Shown here: positions 42,650 through 53,379 of the stretch, one piece after another
Position numbering within the stretch: the first letter of the stretch is position 1
Layout: each line of letters starts with the position of its first letter
NCBI GenBank assembly: GCA_012934845.2
Contig: WNNJ02003641.1
Span: 354,339-418,338, forward strand
Direction of reading: 5' to 3'
DNA from: Pomphorhynchus laevis
Lineage: Eukaryota; Acanthocephala; Palaeacanthocephala; Echinorhynchida; Pomphorhynchidae
DNA: 64,000 nt
The notes under the pieces: model-generated
Seen by the model: the letters and a program-made list of their open reading frames with translations, nothing else
Told to the model about the DNA's origin: nothing
The model's database searches: none
Translations under genes and position numbers: made by a program

Positions 42650-43930
42650 TGCTTTCGGTAGGGGATCGTATTTATATTAAAAAAATATTTATAATCTTAT
42701 TTAATGTCACATATAATCCTAAATTATCTCTTTATTGTCGCTATAAATCTTTTATATATTATCGTCTACACTCATTTCGATAGTATTTTCCAAACGAATT
42801 CAAATTATTCCGCAACATTAAAATACAGTTTAGGTTTTATTAAGTTATAATATAAAAATGTAAAAACAGGAAATATAAGTCTTTAGTGATAATTTTGGAA
42901 AACAAAACAAGACCCGGTCTTAAATAAGAGAAACACGTTAGAAAAAGCTGTATTGTCTTAACACATTTTAATCCATATGTCGATTTCTATTGTGAATCAG
43001 AAAATTGATGGATAGAATAATAAAATATTTAAAGAATGAAGTATTTTGTTGTTTTCTTGCTCTTTAATATAGAAGCATATATTTTAATTAATACAATTTT
43101 AGAAGCAAAAATTTAAATAAAACATTTTTTTGTAATATATGATATTGTCTTATGTTTTAGAGATGTAATTTTATTGAATTATTAATGTTGCCTCCACTTT
43201 AAAATATGTCAGTACCCACTGGATGCTGTTTAGCAGTTAATGCGATTATACAATAAGTCAAACAAAATAGAAAATTTAATAAGTTCTATATATAAAAAAT
43301 TACAGTTTTAACGTGTATTCTTCTGCGTTGGAATTGCACCCAATACTTCCAACAAAACATATTTACTAACAGATATTTAAAATTTAGAAATATTTTTTTA
43401 ATTAAAAGATTAGTGTATTACTTCAATGTAGTTTATATGATTTTACATATTACATTATTCTAATTTTACATATTTTTAATATTTTATGATTAATAATTAT
43501 TTATTAATCATAAATTATGTCATATTTATGTAAACTTTTGACCATTTAAAGAGAAGCCGCTTAAAAAGCTGTCAGTGCCAACAGAATGCTGTTTAGCATA
43601 GTTTAAGAATAACTAATTTACCTATATTTTTATACTAAAAATTGAAGGTTTTAACATTAAAAACTAGAAGACAAAATATTGATTTTGTAATGCGTATTTT
43701 AGAAAAATAATTTTGACTAATGATAAATAACGTGAGACAATCCTAGAACTTTGTTTTTTAAGATTTTTATGTACTCACTTTACATATTTTATCATTTATG
43801 TGGCTAATATTATCGATAAATTGTCATTGGTTTACTATTATAACTCTTAATTCCATATTTTATAAAAATACATTAATCTTATCACTTTGTTGACACACAA
43901 CCTATTTAACTATTTAGTGTGTATTTTGTT
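42650..43930. other. AT-rich stretch without genes
   Basis: Nothing coding. TTGCCTCCACTTTAAAATAT (43189) and AAGCTGTCAGTGCCAACAGA (43567) with GGATGCTGTTTAGCA/GAATGCTGTTTAGCA form a loosely repeated pair about 370 bases apart. Confidence 0.5.
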
Positions 43931-43934
43931 TACT

Positions 43935-44480
43935 AAATTGATAATCTGAAAATAATCTGATTTTGATTTAGTTCAAGTCTTAAAATTCTAAATTCACAAA
44001 AATTATTTTTAAAATTAAAAGATAATTATATGATAAGAATTTAATGCATTGATATTTTTATAAATAATTATAGATAATTATTTATTAATTATTAATTAAT
44101 CGGAAAATGAACCGATTTTTGATTTAGTGCTCGTCTTAAAATTCTAAATTCACAAAAATTATTTTTAAAATTAAAAGATAATTATATGATAAGAATTTAA
44201 TGCATTGATATTTTTATAAATAATTATAGATAATTATTTATTAATTATTAATTAATCGGAAAATGAACCGATTTTTGATTTAGTGCTCGTCTTAAAATTC
44301 TAAATTCACAAAAATTATTTTTAAAATTAAAAGAAAATTATATGATAAGAATTTAATGCATTGATATTTTTATAAATAATTATAGATAATTATTTATTAA
44401 TTATTAATTAATCGGAAAATGAACCGATTTTTGATTTAGTGCTCGTCTTAAAATTCTGAATTCACGAAAATTATTAATTA
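43935..44480. repeat. Tandem array, 156-bp period, about 3.3 units
   Basis: CTTAAAATTCTAAATTCACA starts at 43979, 44135, 44291 and 44447, exactly 156 apart. Inner units are nearly identical; the first and last are more diverged. Each unit ends AATCGGAAAATGAACCGATT TTTGATTTAG, and that AATCGG...CCGATT is itself a small palindrome. Confidence 0.92.
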
Positions 44481-44905
44481 TTAATTAATTAAATTAATAT
44501 ATTAAAAATAGTTAATTAATTTGTAGATAATTAATTAATATATAATTAATTATGTCATATTTGAATTAAAATTAAATTAAAATAATAGGATTTACGTTAA
44601 ATCTAGAGTTGTTTGTTGGTTTTATCAAATAAGCTTTATCAATCAAATCTTTTAATTTTTTCATGTGAATTAAAAATGGTTTTACAATTTAAATTCTTAG
44701 AATTCAGTTTTAATTATCATCTTCAATGTATAAAATACAACGGTACTTTATAAAGAACATTTAGTGTTAGTTTAATGTGTTAATTTGAACAGAAATGCTT
44801 GACTGACATTTGAAAAGCTAAAACGACATTGACAGGCAACATTTACTGGCACATAAAATGACGGTGCTTTTTTAATTGTGATAATGTCATTTCACTACAT
44901 AATGG
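44481..44905. other. AT-rich spacer
   Basis: TTAATTAA-type low-complexity sequence up to about 44560, then sequence without recognised content. Confidence 0.5.
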
Positions 44906-44911
44906 ATCTAT

Positions 44912-45300
44912 AGTTATTCCAAAGGCCGAAGTGCTGGACTCCTCCTTTGTAAATCAAGTTCTGAGGATCTTTCACTAGATCAAAGCGCAATTGGGTGTAG
45001 CTCTGTATAACTGGAAGGCATACAATCTGGAATTCAGATCATGTATCTTGTTAATGAGATGTTTGCCTAAGGCAAATTATGTATTTGCGCTAGGATACTT
45101 TGATGTCTTTGAATAATCCGGCTTTATGTATCTGAGTATTTATTCTTAATTAGCATTCAATGATGAGTTGTTTACGAACTAACAGTTTGAAAAATCTCAA
45201 TTATAAAATTATAGATTGAAAATGAGATTTGATATTTGAAAAATCATTAATCTCAAATTGTGGTATGTTGCCATAAAACAATTATTTATAATAATCAATT
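44912..45300 (+). repeat. Q repeat copy 2
   Basis: Nearly identical to 14232-14640, starting TAGTTATTCCAAAGGCCGAA. The short frame is kept except for one TAG; several codon differences from copy 1 are conservative (E/K, V/A). Confidence 0.9.
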
Positions 45301-45360
45301 AATATAATTATTATATTTAAAAATATCAAAACTAAATTAAAATAATATTAAAAATAATAT

Positions 45361-45605
45361 TCTGCTTAATGTATCTGAGTATTTATTCTTAATTAGCATT
45401 CAAAGATGAGTTGTTTACGAACTAACAGTTTGAAACATCTCAATTATGAAATTAGAGATTGAAAATGAGATTTAATATTTGAAAAATCTTGAATCCTAAA
45501 TTATGGTATGTTGAGTTTTGTATGAGATACAATTATTATTAAATATTATTATTAATTATTATTAAATAATTATTACAAAACAATTATTTACAATATTTTA
45601 TTATT
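45361..45605 (+). repeat. Q repeat copy 3, 3' part only
   Basis: TGTATCTGAGTATTTATTCT, GAGTTGTTTACGAACTAACA and ATTATGGTATGTTGAG as in the other copies; the coding-like half is absent. Confidence 0.85.
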
Positions 45606-45632
45606 ATAATAATGAATATAATATAAATAATT

Positions 45633-46923
45633 GATTGATTGATTGATTCTTTATTAAATAAAAGTGAACATGTTATAAAATACAAATAAGCAACTATCTC
45701 TGCTTAATTTGTGTACAACTTCTTTAAATTAGATAAAAATTAAAAAATAAAAAATATATAATAATAAGGATCATTTGCAGCTGTAAAAAGGTAGGATAAA
45801 CACTAATCAAGAAAAATTGTTTTACTGAGCTGTGGAGATTGCCAATTTACAACCTTCTGGATTTTCGACTCTGCTCTTCTAATGATCTAACAGCTTTGAA
45901 TATGAACGAAGATGAAAACTTTTCGATTGGAGGTGCTTTCAAGCCAAACTTTTTATGACCATATTTAATCTGTATAGTACAATTAGTATGCCCGAAACAA
46001 AGTTCAAATAATTGGGATATAAACTTTATATTACGAGGGAGTTTGGTAAACGCCATGTTTAAAACTTCCGCGAGAGTGACTAAATTTTTTCCACAAATGC
46101 GCTCCGCGAACCTATGCATTTTTAACATTTTTTGAAGGTCTCGTGAGGCTACATTACACAAAGCGGAATATCCATAAACTAGTAATGATCTTACTAATGC
46201 AATATATACAACCTCAAACTGAGTGAGGGAGGCTACTAATGCCGAAATGCGCCTTAGCAGATAAAGTCGGCTACTGCATTTTCTTACGACCTCATCAAAA
46301 TGAAGAGACCAAGACAGGTTGGCGGTAAAATTAATGCCTAGTATTCGAAGACTATTAACACGTTTCAGCCCATGATCGACTATCGATGGGCTATGCCGAC
46401 TCTTTAGGTTGATATGCATAATTTTCGATTGGAGGTGCTTTCAAGCCAAACTTTTTATGACCATATTTAATCTGTATAGTACAGTTAGTATGCCCGAAAC
46501 AAAGTTCAAATAATTGGGATATAAACTTTATATTACGAGGGAGTTTGGTAAACACCATGTTTAAAACTTCCGCGAGAGTGACTAAATTTTTTCCACAAAT
46601 GCGCTCCGCGAACCTATGCATTTTTAACATTTTTTGAAGGTCTCATGAGGCTACATTACACAAAGCGGGATATCCATAAACTAGTAATGATCTTACTAAT
46701 GCAATATATACAACCTCAAACTGAGTGAGAGAGGCTACTAATGCCGAAATGCGCCTTAGCAGATAAAGTCGGCTACTGCATTTTCTGACGACCTCATCAA
46801 AATGAAGAGACCAAGACAGGTTGGCGGTTAAATTAATGCCTAGTATTCGAAGACTATTAACACGTTTCAGCCCATGATCGACTATCGATGGACTATGTCG
46901 ACTCTTTAGGTTGATATGCATAA
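45633..46923 (-). mobile_element. CR1/L2-type LINE 3' end with an internal 502-bp tandem duplication
   Basis: On the minus strand: VNSLRILGINFTANLSWSLH, FDEVVRKCSSRLYLLRRISA, YIALVRSLLVYGY and LKMHRFAERICGKN, the standard C-terminal part of a CR1/L2-like ORF2. The 3' end shows TTTATTTAATAAAGAATCAATCAATCAATC: a polyadenylation-like AATAAA and an ATCA microsatellite tail. 45920-46421 and 46422-46923 are copies of one 502-bp unit with a handful of differences, so the duplication is recent relative to the element. The RT core is missing. Confidence 0.85.
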
Positions 46924-47400
46924 TTTTTGATTTTGATCAATTTATGCTCAATAGATTTAGGTCAGTCCATTTAATCAGATTGTCCAACTCTAGCTCAACG
47001 TCTCTATTAGAATTTAATTTAATTCGTCGAATTCTATTCGACGAACTTACATTTATGGAGAACGTACTTAATTACGAACTTACAATTATAATTAATATAA
47101 TTATTACTATTTATTATTTAAAATTTTGTTAATTATTGATGATTTTATTGTTCTATAATAACGACTCTGAGTAGCAGAAACAATTGTATTTCAACGTTTA
47201 ATAAATATACATTGAAACGAACTAAGATATAAAGTTATAAAACCCTAAAGATGACGTGCAAGAGCGCCGTCGAAATATTGGATTATAACCAAATTTATCA
47301 CAATGTTTCCTAGCCTTCTAGCAATTAATATAAATTATTATTATTCTAATTTTGTAATTTTGTTGCTTTTAAGTTATTTACAAAATTGGCACACAAGTGC
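46924..47400. other. AT-rich spacer
   Basis: ATTTAATTCGTCGAATTCTA near 47020 is a short palindromic patch. TTGTATTTCAACGTTTA near 47190 is also present near 36030. Nothing coding. Confidence 0.5.
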
Positions 47401-47439
47401 AACACAGTACATAATATGATTGACATAAAATATTTATCT

Positions 47440-47780
47440 ATTAGTGAACAAATTTATTCGCGGATAAAATTGAATTAATAGAATCCTTAAATATTTTGAT
47501 AAATCAAAATTATTTAAAAGTAGGGACATCTATATTTAGACAAGTAAAATGTGTTCCAACGGGAGCTAATAATAGGCCAATTATAGCTGACTTATTTTAA
47601 GCTTTATAGAATATGAATTTGCTCATAACTGTGTAAAAACTAAATCTAAACAATATAAATATATGAAATATATGTTTCGATACATTGATGATATATATGT
47701 ATTTAATTCTAATAATGTTTATTCAATAAGCGAACAAATTTATTTAGAAAGCCTTATTCTTAATGAAAAATTCAAAGTTA
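47440..47780 (+). mobile_element. YIDD-family RT fragment
   Basis: KIELIESLNILINQNYLKVG, then FRQVKCVPTGANNRPIIADL and YMFRYIDDIYVFNSNN. The CVPTG.N..PIIADLF block precedes RYIDD, the order expected for this family (IPMGTNCAPLLADLF...RYIDD). It is then joined to an R repeat. Confidence 0.65.
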
Positions 47781-48270
47781 TTACACTCGTAGACTTGTAA
47801 AAATGACTTATGAACTTTAAAAAAATAAAATCAAATTGAAAGTTATCAAATTTAACGAATAGTATGTGGCATATTTGACGAATAGCTAATGTCTTTGTCT
47901 GGACTGTTGTTTAGTTTAATGCTCCCATTTTAAAAATCAGTGCGCATCTTAAAGCTTTATATTGAATTGTTAACAGTTAAATTTACCAAAGTACTTATAA
48001 CTTTTAATAAACAAAAAGTAATTACTATTTCTGTCTAAATATTGCTTTTAATAATTGCTTCAAGACTGCTTTTTTAACAGTTTTTTACCAATTTATACAA
48101 CAGCGGTTGTTTTTTCAAATTCTCTAATACTACCTGTTACGCAAACTATTGACATAAACTTTATATTTAAAGTATTTTTAATGTAATTAAAAGGAGTCGG
48201 CGTTGAATAAACAATTTATCATTAATATTTAGCTAAATTATTTTTTAAGTAACCAAAATTCCAAAACGGT
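47780..48270 (+). repeat. R repeat copy, diverged
   Basis: CAAAGTTATTACACTCGTAG, GCGCATCTTAAAGCTTTATA and CTGTCTAAATATTGCTTTTA. The same blocks recur at 50200-50480. Confidence 0.6.
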
Positions 48271-48276
48271 TATAAT

Positions 48277-48660
48277 TTGAAGATGTTACAATTTTATTTA
48301 TTATTAACGAAAACGGATATATTAGGTTTCACCAGATGTTTAATTGATATATCAAGTAAATATAAATATATGGATAAAATTGAATTATTTGTATCGCTAT
48401 ATATTTTGATAAATCAAAATTATTTAAAGGTAGGGACATCTATATTTAGACAAATAAAATGTGTATTAGTGGTTGGTAATAGAAGCTCAATTATAGCTAA
48501 CTTGTTTTTAAGCTTTACATAACATGCATTTGTTCATAACTGATTAAAAATAAATCTAAATTATATAAAGATATAAAATATGTTTCGATATATTGATGAT
48601 ATATGTGTATTTAACTCTAACAATTTTTATTAAATAAGCAAACAAATTTATCCAGGTAGC
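48277..48660 (+). mobile_element. YIDD-family RT fragment
   Basis: An open frame from ATG 48283 reads ILGFTRCLIDISSKYKYMDK, IELFVSLYILINQNYLKVGT and SIIANLFLSF; after a break, MFRYIDDICVFNSNNF at 48580. It is the longest 5' extension of this family in the window. Confidence 0.65.
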
Positions 48661-49320
48661 CTTATTCTTAATAAAAAATCCAAAGTTATTACAGACTTGT
48701 GGACTTGTGAAAATGACTTAGGAACTTTTAAAAAATAAAATCAAGTTAAAGTTATCAGTAATACATAAATCCAACTAATAGTGCGGTGGATAATGCCTAT
48801 ATCCGGCTTTTGTTAATTCCACTTTAAAAATCAGTGCGCATCTTAAATCTTTAGATCGACTTGTTAATTCTTGAATTTACCAAGTTTTGTTACAAAATAT
48901 CGGTAAAATAATTTTTTTTTGATTTCACAAAACATCAAGCATTTGTTTGTAGTAACTAGTACAAAATTAATAAAGATTACATTAAATAAATTAAAATGAT
49001 GAAAAAATAATTTAATAATTATTTAATTAAAGTACTATAAAAATTACAAGTGTATAAGTATTTTTTGTTATTGAACGGAAAGAAATAAACAGTAAACTTG
49101 TTAACTCATGAGTTTATCAGAGTATTTATTATTATTTTTTCACTATTGTTTAGCTACGCTTTTGGAAGATTTCTGGAAAGTGCCGATCCCAGCCAGCTGT
49201 TAGTTAGTAGTTAAATTATTATTTTTATTGTGTACAATATAATATAATATTATTTTTTATTGTCTTAATATATGTACTAGATGAAATGGTTATATTAATC
49301 ATCTTATATTAGCAATTTTA
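48660..49320 (+). repeat. R repeat, long copy 1
   Basis: From the end of the RT scrap through ATTACAGACTTGTGGACTTG, CACAAAACATCAAGCATTTG, AAACGGAAAGAAATAAACAG-like sequence, TTTAGCTACGCTTTTGGAAG and GCCGATCCCAGCCAGCTGTT. The whole arrangement, RT scrap included, is repeated at 51455-52260. Confidence 0.8.
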
Positions 49321-49364
49321 TATGAACTAGGTCGTTGCCTAGTTTATATTAGCGTTGCCTTGGC

Positions 49365-49520
49365 CAGTGCATCATCTCGTTGTCTAAGGGATCCGCGCTA
49401 CCGTGTTCCCGGTTCCTATCAGTTCACCAGCACCCGTCAAATCGACACCCCTACGCAAATATTATCATCGCAGAATCCCTCTTCGCGCTAAGACTCTCGA
49501 CTTGAGGGCCACTCTGCCAA
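49365..49520. other. GC-richer island between R copies
   Basis: TCGTTGTCTAAGGGATCCGC and CACCAGCACCCGTCAAATCG stand out from the AT-rich flanks. On the minus strand GGCAGAGTGGCCCTCAAGTC looks superficially tRNA-like but no B box follows at a proper distance. Class unknown, perhaps a SINE remnant. Confidence 0.3.
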
Positions 49521-49654
49521 AACATGAAATATTAATTTGTTGATATGCATAGCAGATTTTGCGGTAGACTTGGAGAAGTTTACGAAGATTGACGAATTTT
49601 CCCCAGTTTAATTATCTATTTTTGTTTGTTATAATAAATTCAATTTATTAAAAA

Positions 49655-49830
49655 ATATTGTTTAGCTACGCTTTTGGAAGATTTCTTAAAAGTGTCGATC
49701 CCAGCCAGCTGTTAGTTAGTAGTTAAATTATTATTTTTATTGTATACAATATAATAAAATATTATTTTTTATTGTCTTAATATATGTACCAGATGAAATG
49801 GTTATATTAATCATCTCAACATAACTTTCT
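49655..49830 (+). repeat. R repeat 3' part, copy
   Basis: TTGTTTAGCTACGCTTTTGG through CCAGATGAAATGGTTATATT, matching 49148-49305 and 52028-52225. Confidence 0.85.
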
Positions 49831-51240
49831 ATATAGAATGGATAACAATTTTATATAAACTTAGTCATTTGTTACAAAACTTATTGGAGCAATTTATTAG
49901 ATTATTCATTATTTCTAACCCAAAAAATCATAAATAATTCAATTAAAACACTTTAATTTCACTAAAACGTGTTAAAGTCGACAGTTTGTACACTAAATGT
50001 CTATATTTCGATATGTAACTAAAATTGATTTAAGCAAAACTTGACTTTAGATTTAAAGTACTCTTAATGTAATAAAAAAGAGTTGGTGTAGAATAAACAA
50101 TTTGCTATTAATATTATGATTTAACGTAATTATTTTTAAGTAATCAAACAAAAACTTCAAAACAGTTATAATTTGCAAGTTGTTCCAATTTTATCAAGTT
50201 GCTCCCATTTTAAAAATCAGTTTGCATCTTAAAGCTTTATATCGACTTGTTAAATTTACCAAAGTATTTATTATTTTTAATAAATAAAACGTAATTACTA
50301 TTTTCTGTCTAAATATTGTTTTTGATAATTGCTTCAAAACTGCTTTTTTAACAGTTTTTAACAATTCACACAAAATTGTTAAAATTTCAAATTCTCCAAT
50401 ACTACCCGTTACCCAAACATTTGAACTAGACTTTATATTTAAAGTATTTTTAATGACTCTAAAAATGTTACAATTTTATCATTATTGACGAAAACGGATA
50501 TATTGGGTTTAACCAGATGTTTAATTTATATGTTTATACATCATATTTCTTTTTATTAATTGGGCTTTTACACAAAAATATATGTATTTTTTAAACTTGT
50601 TGATATCGATCGAGGCATTTTTAATTTAAAAATAATGAAATAATGAAAAAATAATAAAATATTAAATAATGAATTATTTAATAATTCATTTTGTTACGAT
50701 TGTATAATTCCGTTTTTAAAATCAGTGCGCATGTTAAATCTTTAGATCGAATGTTAACTCTTGAATTTACCAATTTGTTTACAAGACATCGGTAAAATAA
50801 AAAAAAACTAGTGTTTTTTTCGATTTCACAAAACATCAAGCATTCGTTTGTAGAAACTGATACAAAATTAATGAAGATTACATTAAATAAATTAAAATGA
50901 TGAAAAATAAATTAATAATTAGTAAATGGAAGTACTAATCAATACATGTACAACTAATGTAATAATTTTAAAATTAGATTCAATATATTTTAATTAATAC
51001 GATGATTTATAGTAATTATATCAGAACGTGCTTAACTCAACAATTTATTAAGTGATGAATATGTTGCAATGTAGAACTAAAATTAAATTAACTTAAAATG
51101 CTGCGCTTTAAGAGGTGTAGAATTTCAACTAGGACTTTAAGTGTTGTCGGAGTGGGATTGAATATACAACTTTTATAGGATTCGAAAGAATTGCGGTTGC
51201 TTGCGAGGAGAGGTAGGAATTAAATAGATAAAAGAGATTA
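49831..51240 (+). repeat. Diverged R repeat pieces in AT-rich DNA
   Basis: 50200-50480 parallels 47935-48190; 50715-50930 parallels 48830-49010 (AAAATCAGTGCGCAT, CACAAAACATCAAGCATT). The stretches 49831-50040 and 50930-51240 hold nothing else that I recognise. Confidence 0.6.
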
Positions 51241-51262
51241 ATTTAATTAATATAATTAAAGA

Positions 51263-51432
51263 GATTCCACTTTGGATCAAAGTGGAATCTTCTTCTCAAC
51301 AACGTATCGTCTTCAAGACGCCTACGGAGTAGGTCGCGCGAGGTGGACAGTAGTTGACGAGGCTCTTTAATACAGACGGGTTTAAACAGACACTTATCAT
51401 GTAGCAGTAATAAGTCGAGTGGAATCTTCTTC
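51263..51432 (-). mobile_element. J LINE scrap with odd junctions
   Basis: Minus strand reads SRDLLRRRLEDDTLLRRRFH then FDP, matching SHDLIRWRIEQDTLLRRRFH in J copy C. At the left end GATTCCACTTTG (51263-51274) is mirrored by CAAAGTGGAATC (51278-51289) across 3 bases. GTGGAATCTTCTTC is repeated directly at 51282-51295 and 51419-51432, bracketing the scrap. Confidence 0.75.
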
Positions 51433-51454
51433 ATAACTGATTAAAAATAAATCT

Positions 51455-52260
51455 AAATTATATCAAGATATGAAATATGTTTCGATATATTGATGATATA
51501 TGTGCATTTAACTCTAACAATTTTTTTCTAATTAGTAAGCAAATTTATCCAGGCAGCCTAATTCTTAATAAAAAATGCAAAGTTATTACAGACTTGTGGA
51601 CTTGGGAACTTTAAAAAAAATAAAATCAAGTTAAAGTTATCAGTAATACATAAATCCAACTAATAGTGCAGTGAATAATTGCTATATCTGACTTTTGTTA
51701 ATTCGTTTTAAAAATAAGTGCGCATCTTAAATCTTTAGATCGACTTGTTAACTCTTGAATTTACCAAGTTTTGTTACAAAATATCGATAAAATAATTTTT
51801 TTTGATTTCACAAAACATCAAGCATTTGTTTGTAGTAACTAGTACAAAATTAATAAAGATTACATTAAATAAATTAAAATGATGAAAAAAAATAATTTAA
51901 TAATTAGTAAATTGAAGTACTATAAAAATTACAAGTGTATAAGTATTTTTCGTTAGTAAACGGAAAGAAATAAACAGTAAACTTGTTAACTCATGAGTTT
52001 ATCAGAGTATTTATTATTATTTTTTCACTATTGTTTAGCTACGCTTTTGGAAGATATCTGGAAAGTGCCGATCCCAGCCAGCTTTTTGTTAGTAGTTAAA
52101 TTATTATTTTTATTGTGTACAATATAATAAAATATTATTTTTTGATAATATTTAAAATAATATTTTTAAATAAAATATTATCATATTGTCTTGATATATG
52201 TACCAGATGAAATGGTTATATTAATCATCTTATATTAACAATTTTATATAAACTAAGTCG
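51455..52260 (+). repeat. R repeat, long copy 2, with YIDD RT scrap
   Basis: Begins with ATATTGATGATATATGTGCA (YIDDIC), then the same order of blocks as 48580-49320. Differences include an extra AATATTTAAAATAATATTTT insertion near 52145. Confidence 0.85.
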
Positions 52261-52419
52261 TTTGTTACACGACTTCACCGAGTTTAATACATTTAGTCAC
52301 AAGGCATGTGATCTCTATTATGATATTCAAAAGTCAGTTTACTGAAATGCTAAAAAGCAATTTCTTACTACCGTCAGAAATGTAATTTTTAGTGATAGAG
52401 TACAAAATACGCGATTATA

Positions 52420-53330
52420 AAGTAGTTTCAACAATTTCTTGACTGAATCACATTTTCTCTTTGTTTGCAGTCTCAAAACCAAATGTGTGTATAAGGTTGA
52501 AATTCATAATGCTAAAATTTCTATTTGTAAAAATTGCAACTATAAATATACGAATTTTCCTTAGTGAGGAAGATTTTTCTGAACGGGGATCTAAGAGTAG
52601 TCTGAATATTTTCTGTCAAGTATTGATAAGCTTTGTTTTTCGTCATTTTTATTTTATCATTATGGCCATTGTTATTATAATCCGTAAGTATCAATATTCA
52701 TTGTATTTTCATTGATAATCATAGCATTTCCATTGTTTTAATTTAACGGGTATTGACGGTAGTTATATTAGCAACACAATCTATTTGCAATTAGATATAA
52801 TTGAAAGAATTTTTTATATTTTTGTTTAATAGATTGCAAACTTATTCCAAAAATTTGCTTATTCGAATTGTCTTATAGATTATTTGAAGCATTTTAATCT
52901 AGTCACAGCTTCATATTGGAAAATTCTTAACTTTTTGAATTAAATATCCCAACAGAATTTTGGGTTAAAACTCGAATTCTATTTGACCATTAGGATTGAA
53001 GGACGTGGCACAAGGAATTGATAGAAAAAGTAGTTTAGTAAATAATTCAACAACTATATTATAATAATTCTGATTATTATATCCGGTTGAATGGACAAAA
53101 TCCGGTTGAATGGACAAAATCTGTCCATTCAACCTTTGGTTTATAATGGCAACTTTACCAGATATATCAGTGGAAGCTGTAGACAAGTACCAGAAGGGCA
53201 AAGAAAACTTTAGCTCGATCAGTTACCTAATATATGACCTTTGTCAGAAATATGACTACGTAAAAATGAAACTACGTATTATTGGTTACCACGATTTATT
53301 ATTTGTCTTCTAATTTTCAATAATAATATC
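52420..53330 (+). repeat. Diverged direct duplication, copy 1
   Basis: AAAGTAGTTTCAACAATTTC, GTGTATAAGGTTGAAAT and TGTCAGAAATATGACTACGT recur in order at 55232-55960. Unidentified short frames (53110-53313) have no domain. The two copies bracket RLE LINE g. Confidence 0.65.
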
Positions 53331-53379
53331 AGCAAGGATATTATTCTGCGATGCCTCATTATAAACATTCAAATATGAT

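Noticed and set aside
43935-44480. CRISPR array
   Set aside because: The 156-bp units are directly adjacent without unique spacers, and the DNA is eukaryotic.
49365-49520. tRNA gene on the minus strand
   Set aside because: The A-box-like GGCAGAGTGG is not followed by a B box or pairing arms.
53110-53313. 67-codon frame as a gene
   Set aside because: No domain; it lies in an AT-rich duplicated segment whose second copy does not keep the frame.
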